Shown here one piece after another: positions 10,290 through 20,345 of a DNA stretch of 48,500 nt; positions within the stretch are counted from its first letter, which is position 1, and each line of letters opens with the position of its first letter. The DNA is taken from assembly GCA_009760855.2 (NCBI GenBank), contig WPIO01000048.1, forward strand, positions 1,081,501-1,130,000, in the 5' to 3' direction. Below the pieces are notes generated by a model that worked only from the letters and a program-made list of their open reading frames with translations, was not told the origin of the DNA and did not search any database. A program made the position numbers and the translations under genes. The stretch comes from Cristatella mucedo. Its lineage: Eukaryota > Bryozoa > Phylactolaemata > Cristatellidae.

Positions 10290-11430
10290 CATCTCCAGCC
10301 AGTATTGCCCTGGGGCAGAGGCGCTCTCCCAGTGCAGCAGCTACTGCGAGGAGACGGCATGCCATCGTGGCCCGGCAGAATGTAACTGCCTCGTAGCTGA
10401 GAGAGGCCGCTGCCGAAGCCACAGCTTCGTGCTTCGTGTGTCGGAGAGACGCGGACATATTGGCGGTCGCAAGCAACGGCTAGTCACTGCAACCGATGCT
10501 GCCCGCCACATTCATGCCTGGTTACACTGCTGTCACGTCCACACCGCCATACGTTGATGCACCTGATCGCGAGGTGCAGTGTCGTGTCTATCTCGTCATC
10601 GTATAATCGTGCTTCCCCCGTGGTGGCCGGCAGCTGTGGCTGATATGCTGCTCTCGATGCACCCAATTATTTCGGCTGCTGATGCGTAGGCTGCTCGTGG
10701 TGGCATTGGAGTGTCGCGTGCGGGCAACCGAGCTGCGAACTGCTTTGGCCCTTCCTGTGCACGCAGCTTCCGGCCTAGCTCGTTGGTACCATCTGTGACC
10801 TCTAGCACAGGGCAGGGCCAAGGCAACGCCGACCTGTCGTCCTCATTCTCACCCACATGGCATGTGGTGGAGGTTGACATTAATCGATTTCTTCTTCCAC
10901 CGAGGTCAGCAAACGATCGAGCCCCCTTCTCGTGCCAGATTCAGCTGCTGCTGCTACGATGTGGCTGGTGGCAGCTGTCCTCAGAGTGGCATCTGGAAGG
11001 GGTGGGTGGGGACAAGTCAGATGACCTCACTTGAGGCTATGCAGCTGCCACCACGATCGTCGCTAGCTCCGAAGCTTGAGCTCCTGCTCGCGCGTGGCTG
11101 CTGGTTGGCTGGCTGCTGCAATCAGCCGCTGCTGCTCATACTTAGCAGCGGCTCATGTGCGCACAATAGGTTTTGTATGCTGTGTAACTATTTAATGCAA
11201 TGCTCCTCGAGTTTTTTCGGCACACCCAAGTTGCTGGCTGAATCGAGGGCTGCCCCGAGGGCTGTTTTTGGACCAGTGCTTCGCAGCCGATATGCTCCTA
11301 GTAACCTGCTGTGCCGCTTTGTGTAACAGGACATCGGCAGCGGCTTCGACTTTTTTGACTGAGCCTCATAGGCTCCCAGCCGAAGTTCAGTCAGCTCAGT
11401 TGTAACAATAAAGACTCGACTCCAGTCGCC
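10290..11430 (+). other. Probable G-alpha 3' UTR
   Basis: No stop-free continuation or new gene is visible. The GC-rich stretch runs from the G-alpha stop codon to an AATAAA at 11407-11412 and contains no transposon I recognise. Long open frames here on both strands reflect base composition. Confidence 0.55.
11407..11412 (+). terminator. Polyadenylation signal AATAAA
   Basis: A canonical AATAAA in GTAACAATAAAGACTCGAC lies about 1.1 kb downstream of the G-alpha stop codon. It is the first canonical signal noticed on this strand after the gene, which makes it the likely 3'-end signal. Confidence 0.5.
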
Positions 11431-11789
11431 AATGTATGCTGGCTTTGATGGTTTCTCGGTATTCAAAGCCATTCGACTTAGCTTCACTTTGTACAAACCA
11501 ATTCCGAATCTCTACTTTGAGGAAGGACACAGCCAACTAACCCTACGAACTAGCGAATAATTTTTTGGTGGCTGAGCTTAGGTATAGCTAGGATTAAGCC
11601 AGGGGATGGTCAGACCTTGATCTATCCGGAAGCATCTTGTCATTGGAAATTAAAGGGCACTTTGGGCGACTAGGCCACACGACAAGCTCCTAGGCGGTCC
11701 CTGGGGGTCAAGGACTTATACCTACTGTTTCCTAGCCCGTTGCATCGAGCTTCTCATTGAATTCGATAGCTGAGCCTAGATAGTAACAC
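11431..11789. other. No gene recognised
   Basis: Unique-looking sequence downstream of the G-alpha polyadenylation signal. No exon or repeat was recognised. Confidence 0.4.

Positions 11790-11834
<45 letters not shown>
11790..11834. repeat. (AAT)n microsatellite
   Basis: A pure AAT run of about 45 bases. It may be the terminus of a reverse-oriented LINE A remnant, but the hairpin next to it is not clear. Confidence 0.95.
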
Positions 11835-11835
<1 letters not shown>

Positions 11836-11875
11836 GATAATAGTTCTACTGTATTGTGCCCTGAAATCTCATCAT

Positions 11876-12140
11876 TCTATTTTGGCTGTGCTACTGGAAA
11901 AGACCCATTAGGCCACTGCAGCTCTTGATAAATTGGCTGCAAGGCTGGTCAACCAATCCTAGAGGTTCAGCCATGCGTCCCTTTTGTTTCGATGGCTTCC
12001 TGTTGATCAACAGATAGAGTAAAATTCTTATGCTGACCCACAAGGCCAGCCTTGGTTTGGTTCATTCATACCTGGCTGAACTGCCGCACCTGTTTCAGCC
12101 TATTCAGGTCCTTCATGGACAATGAATCAGCTATCATTGT
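11876..12140 (+). mobile_element. LINE B (L2/CR1-like) coding fragment, decayed
   Basis: The segment matches the 5' half of the clearer LINE B copy at 28785-29425: TTGGCTGTGCTACTGGAAAA, CATTAGGCCACTGCAGCTC, GGCTGCAAGGCTGGTCAACC, GCTGACCCACAAGGCCAGCC and TACCTGGCTGAACTGC. Frameshifts and stops are present. It is the reverse-transcriptase C-terminal region. Confidence 0.75.
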
Positions 12141-12257
12141 AAATGAAGCTGAATTAATGTCACAAGCATGCACCTTAACAAGCTTCACTCACGTACCACG
12201 ATCTATTAAGGTTCAACAAGTTGGGACATAAGTCGTTTGGAATGCAGAGATAGGTAA

Positions 12258-12400
12258 ATTTGTTACTCTATTCATGTTGTTTATTGAGCAAGCTACCACT
12301 AACCATTCGATCGTATTTCCTTTACAGCAAATGTAAAGTGCCTGGAAAGAGATTAAGTTTACTAAGGCCGCTTTATCGTGTGTTACTGTTATTACTTATA
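12258..12400 (+). mobile_element. LINE A 3' UTR and tail
   Basis: ATTCATGTTGTTTATTGAGC, TACCACTAACCATTCGATCG and TTTACAGCAAATGTAAAGTG are followed by CCTGGAAAGAGATTAAG / CTTTATCGTG and TTA repeats. It is a short 5'-truncated copy, whose end overlaps a local 50-bp tandem duplication. Confidence 0.78.
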
Positions 12401-12466
12401 GATATTGTGCTTTCATGCCGCTTTATCGTGTGTTATTGTTATTACTTATAGATATTGTGCTTTCAG
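12367..12466. repeat. 50-bp direct tandem duplication
   Basis: The 50 bases starting GCCGCTTTATCGTGTGTTA at 12367 are repeated from 12417, differing at only one or two bases. The unit covers the last part of the LINE A terminus and adjacent flank, so the duplication occurred after insertion. Confidence 0.92.
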
Positions 12467-12612
12467 TTTCATTTACATGATTATTCTTATCTTTTATGTG
12501 AAAGTCGGCAGCACTTCTGATCCAATTTCTAACGTGTTTTGTCTTGTTACAGGTACCCCAAACAAGTGTCCGATTATTGGACCGATTTTATAAGTACTTT
12601 CTTGGCATTCTG

Positions 12613-12905
12613 CCTTAAAGACCGCTGGCGACAGAAGCTTTTTGCTCTGCAGGTTCTCGTCTGTGAAACTATTTTCCATAGTTCTTACGCAGCGACATCT
12701 AGTCTCCTATTTATGAGTGTGGCACATCCTTTCCAGTCGTCCAGAACTGCTACTTCTATGCTACTCACTTCCTCGATTCCCTCCTGACTCAGGCTATGCT
12801 TCTCACTTTTTCTTTATTGGCTGAGATGAAGTCTGGTTACTGCTGAATACTTACCCAAAGCCGCATAAGCTGAGTGCGCTATAGAAAACTCAAAATAGAA
12901 AACTA
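12613..12905 (+). mobile_element. LINE B 3' end fragment
   Basis: AAGACCGCTGGCGACAGAAG matches the TVGDRSF region of LINE B. CATCCTTTCCAGTCGTCC, ATGCTACTCACTTCCTCGAT and the 3' UTR words GAGATGAAGTCTGGTTAC and GTGCGCTATAGAAAACTC follow. Frames are broken. Confidence 0.75.
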
Positions 12906-12993
12906 TATAAAACTCCGGCTAGGCGCTATCAAAAGCTCCTGCTAACAACAACTTGCTATCTGTGGCTTTCCGAAGTTATAAACCGAGATACAT

Positions 12994-13064
12994 AAGCACA
13001 CACACACACACACACACACAAATGCATAAGCACACACACAAACACACACACACACACACACACT
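12994..13064. repeat. (CA)n microsatellite, interrupted
   Basis: Two CA runs are separated by AATGCATAAG, total about 70 bases. The flanks 12906-12993 and 13065-13383 show no gene. Confidence 0.95.
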
Positions 13065-13383
13065 AAATCTCTGTCCAGGCAAAGCTCGGCCGCACGGGAA
13101 TCAATAACCAAGGATTAGTGACATGCACAGCATCATGCTTTAATGAGTATGCAAAGCAGATAAACATCATGCTTAGGCCATGATCACCGGTTATTAGGAC
13201 CTCTGGCTAGTACTATCCAAATACTCTTTGTACTCTGCCTTTGTTTTAAGCAGCATGGAAAGCCAGCAGCCTGGAGTCATTAGTACCCACAGCTCTAAAA
13301 TTCAGCGAGTGGGCTTAAAGTAGCCTTGCAAGTTTCCCTTTCGGCTTTATGCATACCTGACGAAAAAGGGCAACCCGGTAACT

Positions 13384-13981
13384 CCTGACAAAATAGCCCC
13401 GACAAAATAGCCAGCACACAAAATACCCAAGACCAAAAAACCCCCGACAAAATAAAAGAATATTGTAACAAATCTTTTATATTTCGATTAGCTTATAACA
13501 TTGAACATATTCTATTACGATAATGAAAATAAAATTTTAAAATATATTTAATTGAAACTGTTAATAAGTGAAAACGTATTGAAACATTTTTGTTTTATAA
13601 AATTACCAATAATTCAAAAAAATTCCTAATAATCCACATTTCTAATTTTGTTTCCGTTTGCCTCCATATTCTCTTAATCCTTCCTGTCCATATCGATAAG
13701 TGTCAATATGGAGAACATCGAATCACAGACAGGAAAAACAATATTATGAAACAAAGGGTAAACCCTAAATTCTAAATCCTAAAGTCCGAATCATAAACCA
13801 ACCCTAAATCCTAAGAACGAACCCCAAAGTCCTAAACCCCGAACTCTAATTTTTATTTTAGGTCTTTGTTAGTATGTTTTTATCTCAAAATTATCAGCTT
13901 TTTCGGGATTATTTTGTCTCGGGCTGTTTTGTGTGCAGGCTATTTTGTCGGGGCTATTTTGTCATGGGCAATTGTGTCAGG
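13384..13981. mobile_element. Non-autonomous inverted-repeat element (about 600 bp)
   Basis: The left end carries CCTGACAAAATAGCCCCGAC, then AAAATAGCCAGCACACAAAA. The right end carries the reverse complement, with GCAGGCTATTTTGTCGGGGC and ending TGTCAGG. Each end consists of tandem GACAAAATAGCCC-like units (two on the left, three on the right). The AT-rich interior has no transposase and holds a degenerate CCCTAAA-like stretch at about 13755-13850. The layout fits a MITE or other non-autonomous DNA transposon. The superfamily is unknown because no clear target-site duplication was seen. Confidence 0.7.
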
Positions 13982-14673
13982 TCACCACGAAGAAAAAGAT
14001 TAACAGATACACTCATTTCAAGACCTCATATTCTGCGACCCGACCAAGTACTTGCTAATCCGTCATGCTATCTGCAGTTGCATCAAAATTGAACTACAAG
14101 TCAGGCTGTGAGCTAAAATCTTGTACGTTTCAGTGGGAATTTTATGTTCAGTAGGAATTTCATGCTTGATAAACACAAGTACATTTCACATCAGTAGGAA
14201 TGATGCTCAGGACAGTTCTATTCATTAGGTTGAGGACCCAGTGCATGCTAGGCGTGGCTCACATGCGCATGCAAGCATGCTAGGCGTGGCTCACAGACTG
14301 CAGCCATTGCAAATGTGCGAGCTGTACTTGTCGCAATGACAACATTTCTAGAATGTATGAGCCAAGCTGTGGCTCCGTTGCAGTTCAGCCCTGGGACACC
14401 CCTAGAACTATACCGCACTGCAGAGGCATAGCAAGGAGTGGGCAGGGAGCAGATGTCCACGGCCGCCAAGGTCAAGGGGACGCCAAAAGGAAAATGGATT
14501 GCGCATATTTTTGTAAAAGTTTTTTAGGTGCGAATACGAATCTTGATGTCAAGCAAGTCCTTGTTCCAATGGACTTGGCTGTTGCTGGCTCAGCTAGTTA
14601 AACGTGCATACAGACTTGGACCAAGCTATAACTTGATGCTCTGGCGGCACACATCCGACGACATGGAAATAAC
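13982..14673. other. No gene recognised; one short direct repeat
   Basis: The word GCATGCTAGGCGTGGCTCAC occurs at 14243 and again at 14275 (32-bp period). No exon or transposon was recognised in the rest. Confidence 0.5.
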
Positions 14674-15370
14674 GAGGGGCTTCAATTAGGGGAGGGCTTC
14701 AATCACGGTGTGGCTTCAATCACTGGTGGGGGCTTCAATCACGGGGGGGGGCTTCAACCACCAGGGGTGCTCCAATCACGGGGGGGGGGGGGACTTCAAT
14801 TACCGGTAAGGGCTTCAATTAGGAGGGGGGGCTTCAATCACTGGGGGAAGCTTCAATCACAGGGGCGGGGCTTCAATCACCGGTGGGGCTTCAATCACGG
14901 GGACTTCAATTACCGGTAAGGGCTTCAATTACGGAAGGGGGGCTTCAATCACGGGGGGCTTCAATCACTGGGGAAGCTTCAATCACGGGGGAGGGGCTTC
15001 AATCACCAGTGGGGGCTTCAATCACGGGGGGGGGGCTTCATTCACGGGGGGGGGGGCTTCAACCACCAGGGGGCTCCAATCACTGGGGGGGGGGAGGGTG
15101 GGGGCTTCAATTACCGGTAAGGGCTTCAATTACGGAGGGGGCTTCAATCACGGGGGGGGCTTCAATCACTAGGGGAAAGCTTCAATCACGGGGGCGGGGC
15201 TTCAATCAATGGGCGGGAGCTTCAACACGGTGAGCGCTTCAATCACAGGAGAAGGGGGCTTCAATCACCGGGGATGGGGCTTCAATCACGGGGGAGGTCT
15301 TCAATCACCGGGAAAGGGGCTTCAATTCCCGTGGGGGCCTCAATCACCAGTGGGGGGCCTCAACCACTTG
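14674..15370. repeat. G-rich minisatellite, GGGGCTTCAATCACGG unit
   Basis: Roughly 35-40 copies of a variable unit of about 14-30 bases are built on GGCTTCAATCAC followed by a G run of varied length (up to 13 Gs). Variants ATTACCGG, CACTGGGG and CACCAG recur in a fixed order, so there is a higher-order period of about 305-311 bases (see findings). Open frames through it give Gly/Ser/Ile-rich repeats and are not genes. The regular spacing is not a CRISPR array: there are no unique spacers of constant length. Confidence 0.95.
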
Positions 15371-15574
15371 GTATTTGGCCGGCGCTCGTAGGGCAATAAG
15401 CACACAGCCGTTCACCGCTCCGTCCGTATTCCCAGTGCTTTTATCGTCCGCTCGCCCCATCCTGCCTGTCACTGGCAGGCTGCATCACGTCAATGAAGAG
15501 CCAGCGTGCTGTGGCTCAGCACCGACATGCTATTATACTACACGAGCTAGGCTAAACTGGCTGTGCTACGACAA

Positions 15575-16790
15575 CGTAACAGTCATATCTCGCTACTTGT
15601 CGGGTGTCCAAAAGACAATACTGTTCAGAAATGAGAGAGGGCTTTTTGTAAACTGTGACAACCAAAGCTTGAACCTGGCAAAAGTTCATGATGCAAGTCT
15701 ATTGAGAGCACCTACTTGTTCTTTTCAATATCAACTCTGAAGTGGGAAGAACTGTAGAAAGTATTAGTCATCACTGTCAAACGTTACTCTGCCACAAGGT
15801 GGAGTGCAAGATGGAGGCTGTGAAAGCTATCAATGATGGACTGAACAGCATTGTAGGTCTTTTTGGAGCTACTGTCTGAGAACACAAGTGGAAAACTTGA
15901 AACAAGAAGTGAAACTAGCAATCTCCAACGCTTTATGTTGAACGTTAACTTGTAGGCTCTGTTGTAATTTTGGTACAGCATTTTAAGAAAGATTGACCAC
16001 GGTTACACAAGATTGCAGGATCCAAAGATGAACTTCAAAGACGCGTCTTGTGACATCCAATCTCTTAATGGTTGTCTAGACTTCGAGACAACTGGTGCCA
16101 TGAATCACTACTACATGCCAAAATGATATGTGAATATTGAGGACTTAAAGTTGAACGAAGAATCCGCCGAAAGACTCAGATCTGTGGAGGACTTTCTCAA
16201 GGTATTGGTCTCACAGAAGTGGAGGAGATTTCAAGAATAATGAAGGACAGCATAGACTATCCGACAAGAAATTACAGCTAGCTATTCCCTGATCACAGAT
16301 GTTTATGCCAAATTTGGTTTCTTGTTTGAAGTTGAGAAGCTTTTGAAGACACTTGACCAGAACAAACACCGCCAGCAATATCTAGATTTTGGAGGCTTCT
16401 ATTGTTCAGACGTTGATGGAACAGATATGTATCACGAAATATGTCACCTTAAAATGCTTCTTGCCACACTTCACGACTCGGAAGTAAAAACACTACTGGA
16501 ACTCAAGTCTTTCACTGTGAGTTATTGGAGAAGATCTGTTTCCTAATTTGCGATTTGCCATGCAAGTTATTCTCACCATAGCGGTATCAGCTGCCAGTTG
16601 TGAACCTTCCTTGAGCAAGCTGCAGATAATTCAATGTTGTCTGAGAGTGTCAATGCGGTAAGATTGACTCTGCGATTAGGCCTTGTTAAGCATAGAGAAA
16701 GAAATACGGAAAAATATTGACTTTCAAACTGTAAAAGACCAGTTTGCCACGTTCAAGGTCAGAAAACTCCTCTTGGTTAAAGCTGCGTTA
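15575..16790 (+). pseudogene. hAT-family transposase remnant
   Basis: In broken frames the + strand reads like the C-terminal two thirds of a domesticable hAT/DUF4371-type transposase. Near 15590-15700 is YLSGVQKTILF, then a GLFVNC.NQSLNLAKVH motif (usual form CxNHSLNL). Then come a DTRW-like segment near 15790, VYAKFGFLFEVEKLLK near 16300, and CHLKMLLATL. The hAT dimerisation block at about 16545-16680 reads FPNLRFAMQVILTIAVSAA followed by SCEPSFSKLQII. Stops and frameshifts occur throughout (for example after 15739, around 16130 and 16240), so it is dead. The N-terminal zinc finger and first catalytic Asp region were not found. Confidence 0.8.
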
Positions 16791-16999
16791 AAACTTTGTT
16801 AAAACTTTGTTAAAGCTAATTAGCTGTGATAGCTAATTTTTAACTTTATTACAGTTAGTAGAACTTTCTCGACTCAATATGCCTGCTAGTTTTTTCATTT
16901 CTCCTGTGGTGGAGCTATTTTGCTGCAGTTTTTGACAAGGGGAGGGTGCCATTTCTAGCTTTGTCCACGGAAGCCTAAAGGTCTCACTACACCTCTGCC

Positions 17000-17170
17000 G
17001 TGCTGGTTTGGCCCAGTAATTACGTTGCTCGTCTTTAACGACCAATGTCAAGGTGACTGTATTCAATGACCGAGGCCATCGGCTTGAGCCCCATGGCATC
17101 CTTGAAGCGCCTGAATAGAGATTAAGTTCTCCTTGGGTGCTATAGAAATTATATATATATATATATATTA
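17000..17170 (+). mobile_element. SINE2, diverged copy with (AT)n end
   Basis: GCTGGTTTGGCCCAGTAATT is the head, followed by a decayed B box and TGAAGCGCCTGAATAGAGAT, TAAGTTCTCCTTGGGTGC and an AT run. A short internal expansion lies between the A and B boxes relative to the other copies. Confidence 0.75.
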
Positions 17171-19556
17171 ATCTTGTTGTAATGTATTAATCTGCCAGAT
17201 AGTGTACTTTGATGAAAAACTGTGATGATCCCAAAAAGTAAAGGTTGATTCTGATGATATCAGTGAACCTCACAGACTAACCGGTGACAGTGTATGTCAG
17301 TCAGTCGATTGGACGTGTTGAACAAGTTTCCGAACTAATGTGCTCAGACGACGACGGCAGCCACGAGGATAAACTATGCGTATTACATCATCTCACGGTC
17401 ACTACCAGAATTTTCGTATGCCATTCGGGCTCAATATGCCCCAGGTATATTTTCACGTGCCGTCAGTGACCTCGTTCATGTGCTTGACACGAAAGATCTT
17501 TTGGTATACCTCGATGACTTTGTTTGCTCCCATAAAACTTTAGACGACCATGTTGCCGGCATCAATAGAGTTGTAAGCCTGTTTGGATCATTTTGATTAA
17601 AGCTTTCTGGGAAAAGGGCTAGTTTGCCCAACAGGAAGTTTTTTTCATGGAACTCGTCATGTCTGCAGGAAGCATTGCCACAAGCCACAAGCAATGCCAC
17701 AACGTGTCGGATAGTGTCAATTATCCACAACTGTCGAGTACATAAGGAAGCTGAAGAACATTCAAGCAGCCTAAGACTCATAGAATTTTATCGAAAGTTT
17801 TTCCCTGGTAATGCACAGATCTCTGCTGTCTTCAATGACCAGCTGAAGTTCGAGTGGTCTGGAGAATGTACGGCAGCTGTCAACAAACTCAAAGCGTTGA
17901 TGAACAACGATGGGGTGCTAAAGCTCCCAGATTCAGATCTTCCCTTCGTCGTCACTTGCGATGCTTCCATAGTAGCATTTAGTTTTTGTCATTGAACAGT
18001 TCTATAAGCGCTGTGAGCACCGGCCGGTGGCATTTGGCGGCAAAAGCTGAATGCCAGAGAGGCGCAATACTCGCCAACTGAGCTGCAGTGCCTCGCAATG
18101 GTGGAGGTGCTGAAAGTGTACCGACCCTGCTTGTTAGGCACTAGGTTCACTCCGTTCACAGACCACGATGCGGTCAAGTGGTTGCATCCTAAGACGAATG
18201 CGGTAGGAACCACTAGCCGTCTGTGGCGTTGGGTTAGAAAATTTGATGAGAGTTCGACCTCACAAGGTGTTCCACAAACCTGGTGAGGCTTACGTTGTTG
18301 CCGATACTTTAAGCCGGACACGTCATCGCGTAGCAGCTGCTGCTTTGGAGTGCGAATTCTCACTAGAAGACATCAAGCAAGTGAAGGACCTGCAGGATCC
18401 TGATTTGACCGCTCTGCTTTCGAGACTCGGCAAAAGATGGACGCCTTCTGCTGCTGAAAAGCTCTGCTTCCAAGCTGTCTAGAGTTTCAATGGACACTGC
18501 CACGTGACTGCTCACTGTAGAGACAGTTCGGATCTTGTTGCTTCCGTCACTTCAACGGAGTACCTTGAGAGCCCTCCATGAAAACCCAGCTGCAGGGCAC
18601 CGTGCGACGGAGAAGACCTTCTCGATGGTCCGTGAGCGGTTCTGCTGGTTAATAATGAATAAAGACGTTGACGATCGGGTTACGCTTTGCGTGATTTCTC
18701 AGGAGCACTGGCCATCAGCCCGAAAACAAAAGGCTCCACTTGGTGATGCCGACACGAAGAAAGCCATTTGGATCTTTTACGTAGACTTTAACTGAAGGCT
18801 TTCGGAAAATTCAGTCGGAAAGAGGCATCTTGTAGTCGTCAACTACTCTTTATCGAAGTACGCATCATTGCCGCCTCTAAACCGAGCAAGCTCACCGAGA
18901 CGGTTACGGATGTGACTATCTGTTTCGCTTTAAAGAACGGCAACAGCTGATTGATGAAGAACACCATTCGCTTCAGAATAGCAGTGACAAAGCACAGCAA
19001 TAAGCCTCGGCAGCGTTTGGATCACTTGGAGACTTCAGATGATTTAGCCAGCATTGTATATGAGCTGCACGAATCGGCTATTCCGGCTGTTGACTCTACT
19101 TCTGCACTGTGGCAGCTCTCGGACTAGCCGCGATACTAGCCCTTACCTTAGTGGGGTTGACTTGGGCACCTAGAGCAACCGTAGCGGGCGGACTAGCCAA
19201 GAAGAATTGGGTAGGGGGACACATTAGTTAACCGGGAGCGGAGCGAGGCAGCGAGATCCGCTCAGGTTAGCATGGAGCTTGGTTAGACAAAGAGCGGTCG
19301 GGATGTGGACCGACCACTGTACTCCATTAGACAAAGACCGAAAGGATGGCAAGCTGATAGAGGAGCCATCTAATAAATTACAGGCAGACGCGAATAGGCC
19401 GAGGACGGACACCGAGAGCAGGGTCCGATAGAAATAGCAGCTACGCTGAAGGTCAGGAGGGCAGAGAGAGAGGGGAGAGAGAGAGAGAGGGGAGAGAGAG
19501 AGAGAGGAGGAGGAGGAGGAGGAGGAGGAGGAGGAGGAGGAGGAGGAGAGAGAGAG

Positions 19557-19562
19557 TATAAA
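19557..19562 (+). promoter_or_regulatory. LTR1 TATA box
   Basis: TATAAA directly follows the purine tract. The same arrangement is found in the other LTR1 copy on the - strand, at 44039-44044. The position in the LTR fits a U3 promoter. Confidence 0.65.
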
Positions 19563-19966
19563 CGACACGACTGACAGAGCTCAGGGCTGCAGCTTTGGTA
19601 GTCGATGCGAGACTACCATTCGAGAGCACGAGAGACGAACCTACGGCGACGAACAGGTAAGTGCAACTTAGACTTCGAAGTTGTGTTCTGCCGGCTACTC
19701 AGTTAGCTGCTCGTATCTTGGGGTGCTGTAGCGACCCGTCTTCGGGGGTTGGGACAATCGCTAGCGACTCGTGCACAGGATAGTTTATTATACGCGGGCT
19801 TCACGAGTTCGTGCAGTTAACTCCGTCGGTCCGGTATGCGCCGCGTAAACGCACATGGTAGTTGGTTATACTCGGGCTTCGCGAGTTCACGCAGTTAACT
19901 CCGTCGGTCCGGTGCGCGCCGTGTAAAGCGCTTTCGCCGGCGCGTAACCACTACTAAGAGGCCCAC

Positions 19967-19972
19967 AATAAA
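19967..19972 (+). terminator. LTR1 polyadenylation signal
   Basis: AATAAA in CCCACAATAAACTGTTGC is conserved in the - strand copy (TTTATT at 43716-43721). It likely marks the end of R in the LTR. Confidence 0.65.
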
Positions 19973-20188
19973 CTGTTGCTTTCGGCACCCAGTTGTGGCC
20001 GCCTGTGTTTTAACCACGAAGCGCTGCACTACACCGTCCACCGGTAGAGAGCCGGGGGACGAGCGTCTTCACGGTTACACTTCTAATGTCATCATATCAT
20101 CTGCTACTATGGACCTGGAGCAACTGAGCAGCGAGTTCCTGAACTTGAGCTCATCCTGAGCCTCATGCTAACTACGCATAACAATCTT

Positions 20189-20345
20189 AGCTGATTTAAC
20201 AGCCTCATTTTCATAGCGGCAGAAGAGCCTTATCGGCTATCACCACCGCTTGCAGTTGGCAATAAAGGATCGTTTTACTGCAGGATTCGAACCCGCTATC
20301 TCGGTCGTGAAGAGCGAGCACCTTATCCCTCGGGCTATCATGGCC
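20189..20345 (-). mobile_element. SINE1 copy
   Basis: On the - strand the order is GGCCATGATAGCCCGAGGGA, B box GGTTCGAATCC, GCAAGCGGTGGTGATAGCCG, GGCTCTTCTGCCGC and TTAAATCAGCT. The head differs from the other copies (GATAGCCCGAGGGATAAGG) and is closer to a plain tRNA A box (TAGCCCGAGGG), so it may be a subfamily. Confidence 0.83.

Larger units (their letters stand above)
19103..20079 (+). mobile_element. Solo LTR, family LTR1 (977 bp)
   Basis: The ends are TGCACTGTGGCAG and CGGTTACA (TG...CA). The 4-bp repeat CTTC flanks it on both sides (19099-19102 and 20080-20083). A purine-rich AG/GGA microsatellite at about 19461-19556 runs into a TATAAA box, and an AATAAA lies at 19967-19972, the usual LTR promoter and polyadenylation layout. 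A second copy is at 43606-44439 on the - strand. This copy has an extra 77-bp tandem duplication (19775-19851 and 19852-19930). It could at first be taken for the 3' LTR of the neighbouring pol, but the pol frame resumes beyond it and the flanking repeat fits an independent insertion. Confidence 0.83.
17284..20158 (+). pseudogene. Ty3/Gypsy pol remnant, interrupted by a solo LTR
   Basis: Domains in order, in broken frames: the end of reverse transcriptase with MPFGL-like words near 17420 and the YLDD active-site motif near 17507; the connection region FYRKFFPGNAQIS and LKFEWSGECTAAVNKLKAL; RNase H pieces VTCDAS (about 17955), YSPTELQCLAMVEVLKVY and TDHDAVKWL (about 18160); the integrase zinc-binding region with HENPAAGHRATEKTF near 18570; and an integrase-core start WIFYVDFN. 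Gag, protease and the first half of reverse transcriptase are absent, and stops and shifts are many. The C-terminal tail continues on the far side of the LTR at 19103-20079 and stops near 20158. Confidence 0.85.

Noticed and set aside
10151-11326. Several open frames downstream of the G-alpha stop
   Set aside because: They lie in the GC-rich probable 3' UTR or overlap the G-alpha exon in other frames. None has a motif or start context.
14674-15370. CRISPR-like array, or a Gly/Ile-rich collagen-like protein
   Set aside because: Units vary in length and have no unique constant-length spacers. The host is eukaryotic. Frames open only because the repeat lacks stops.
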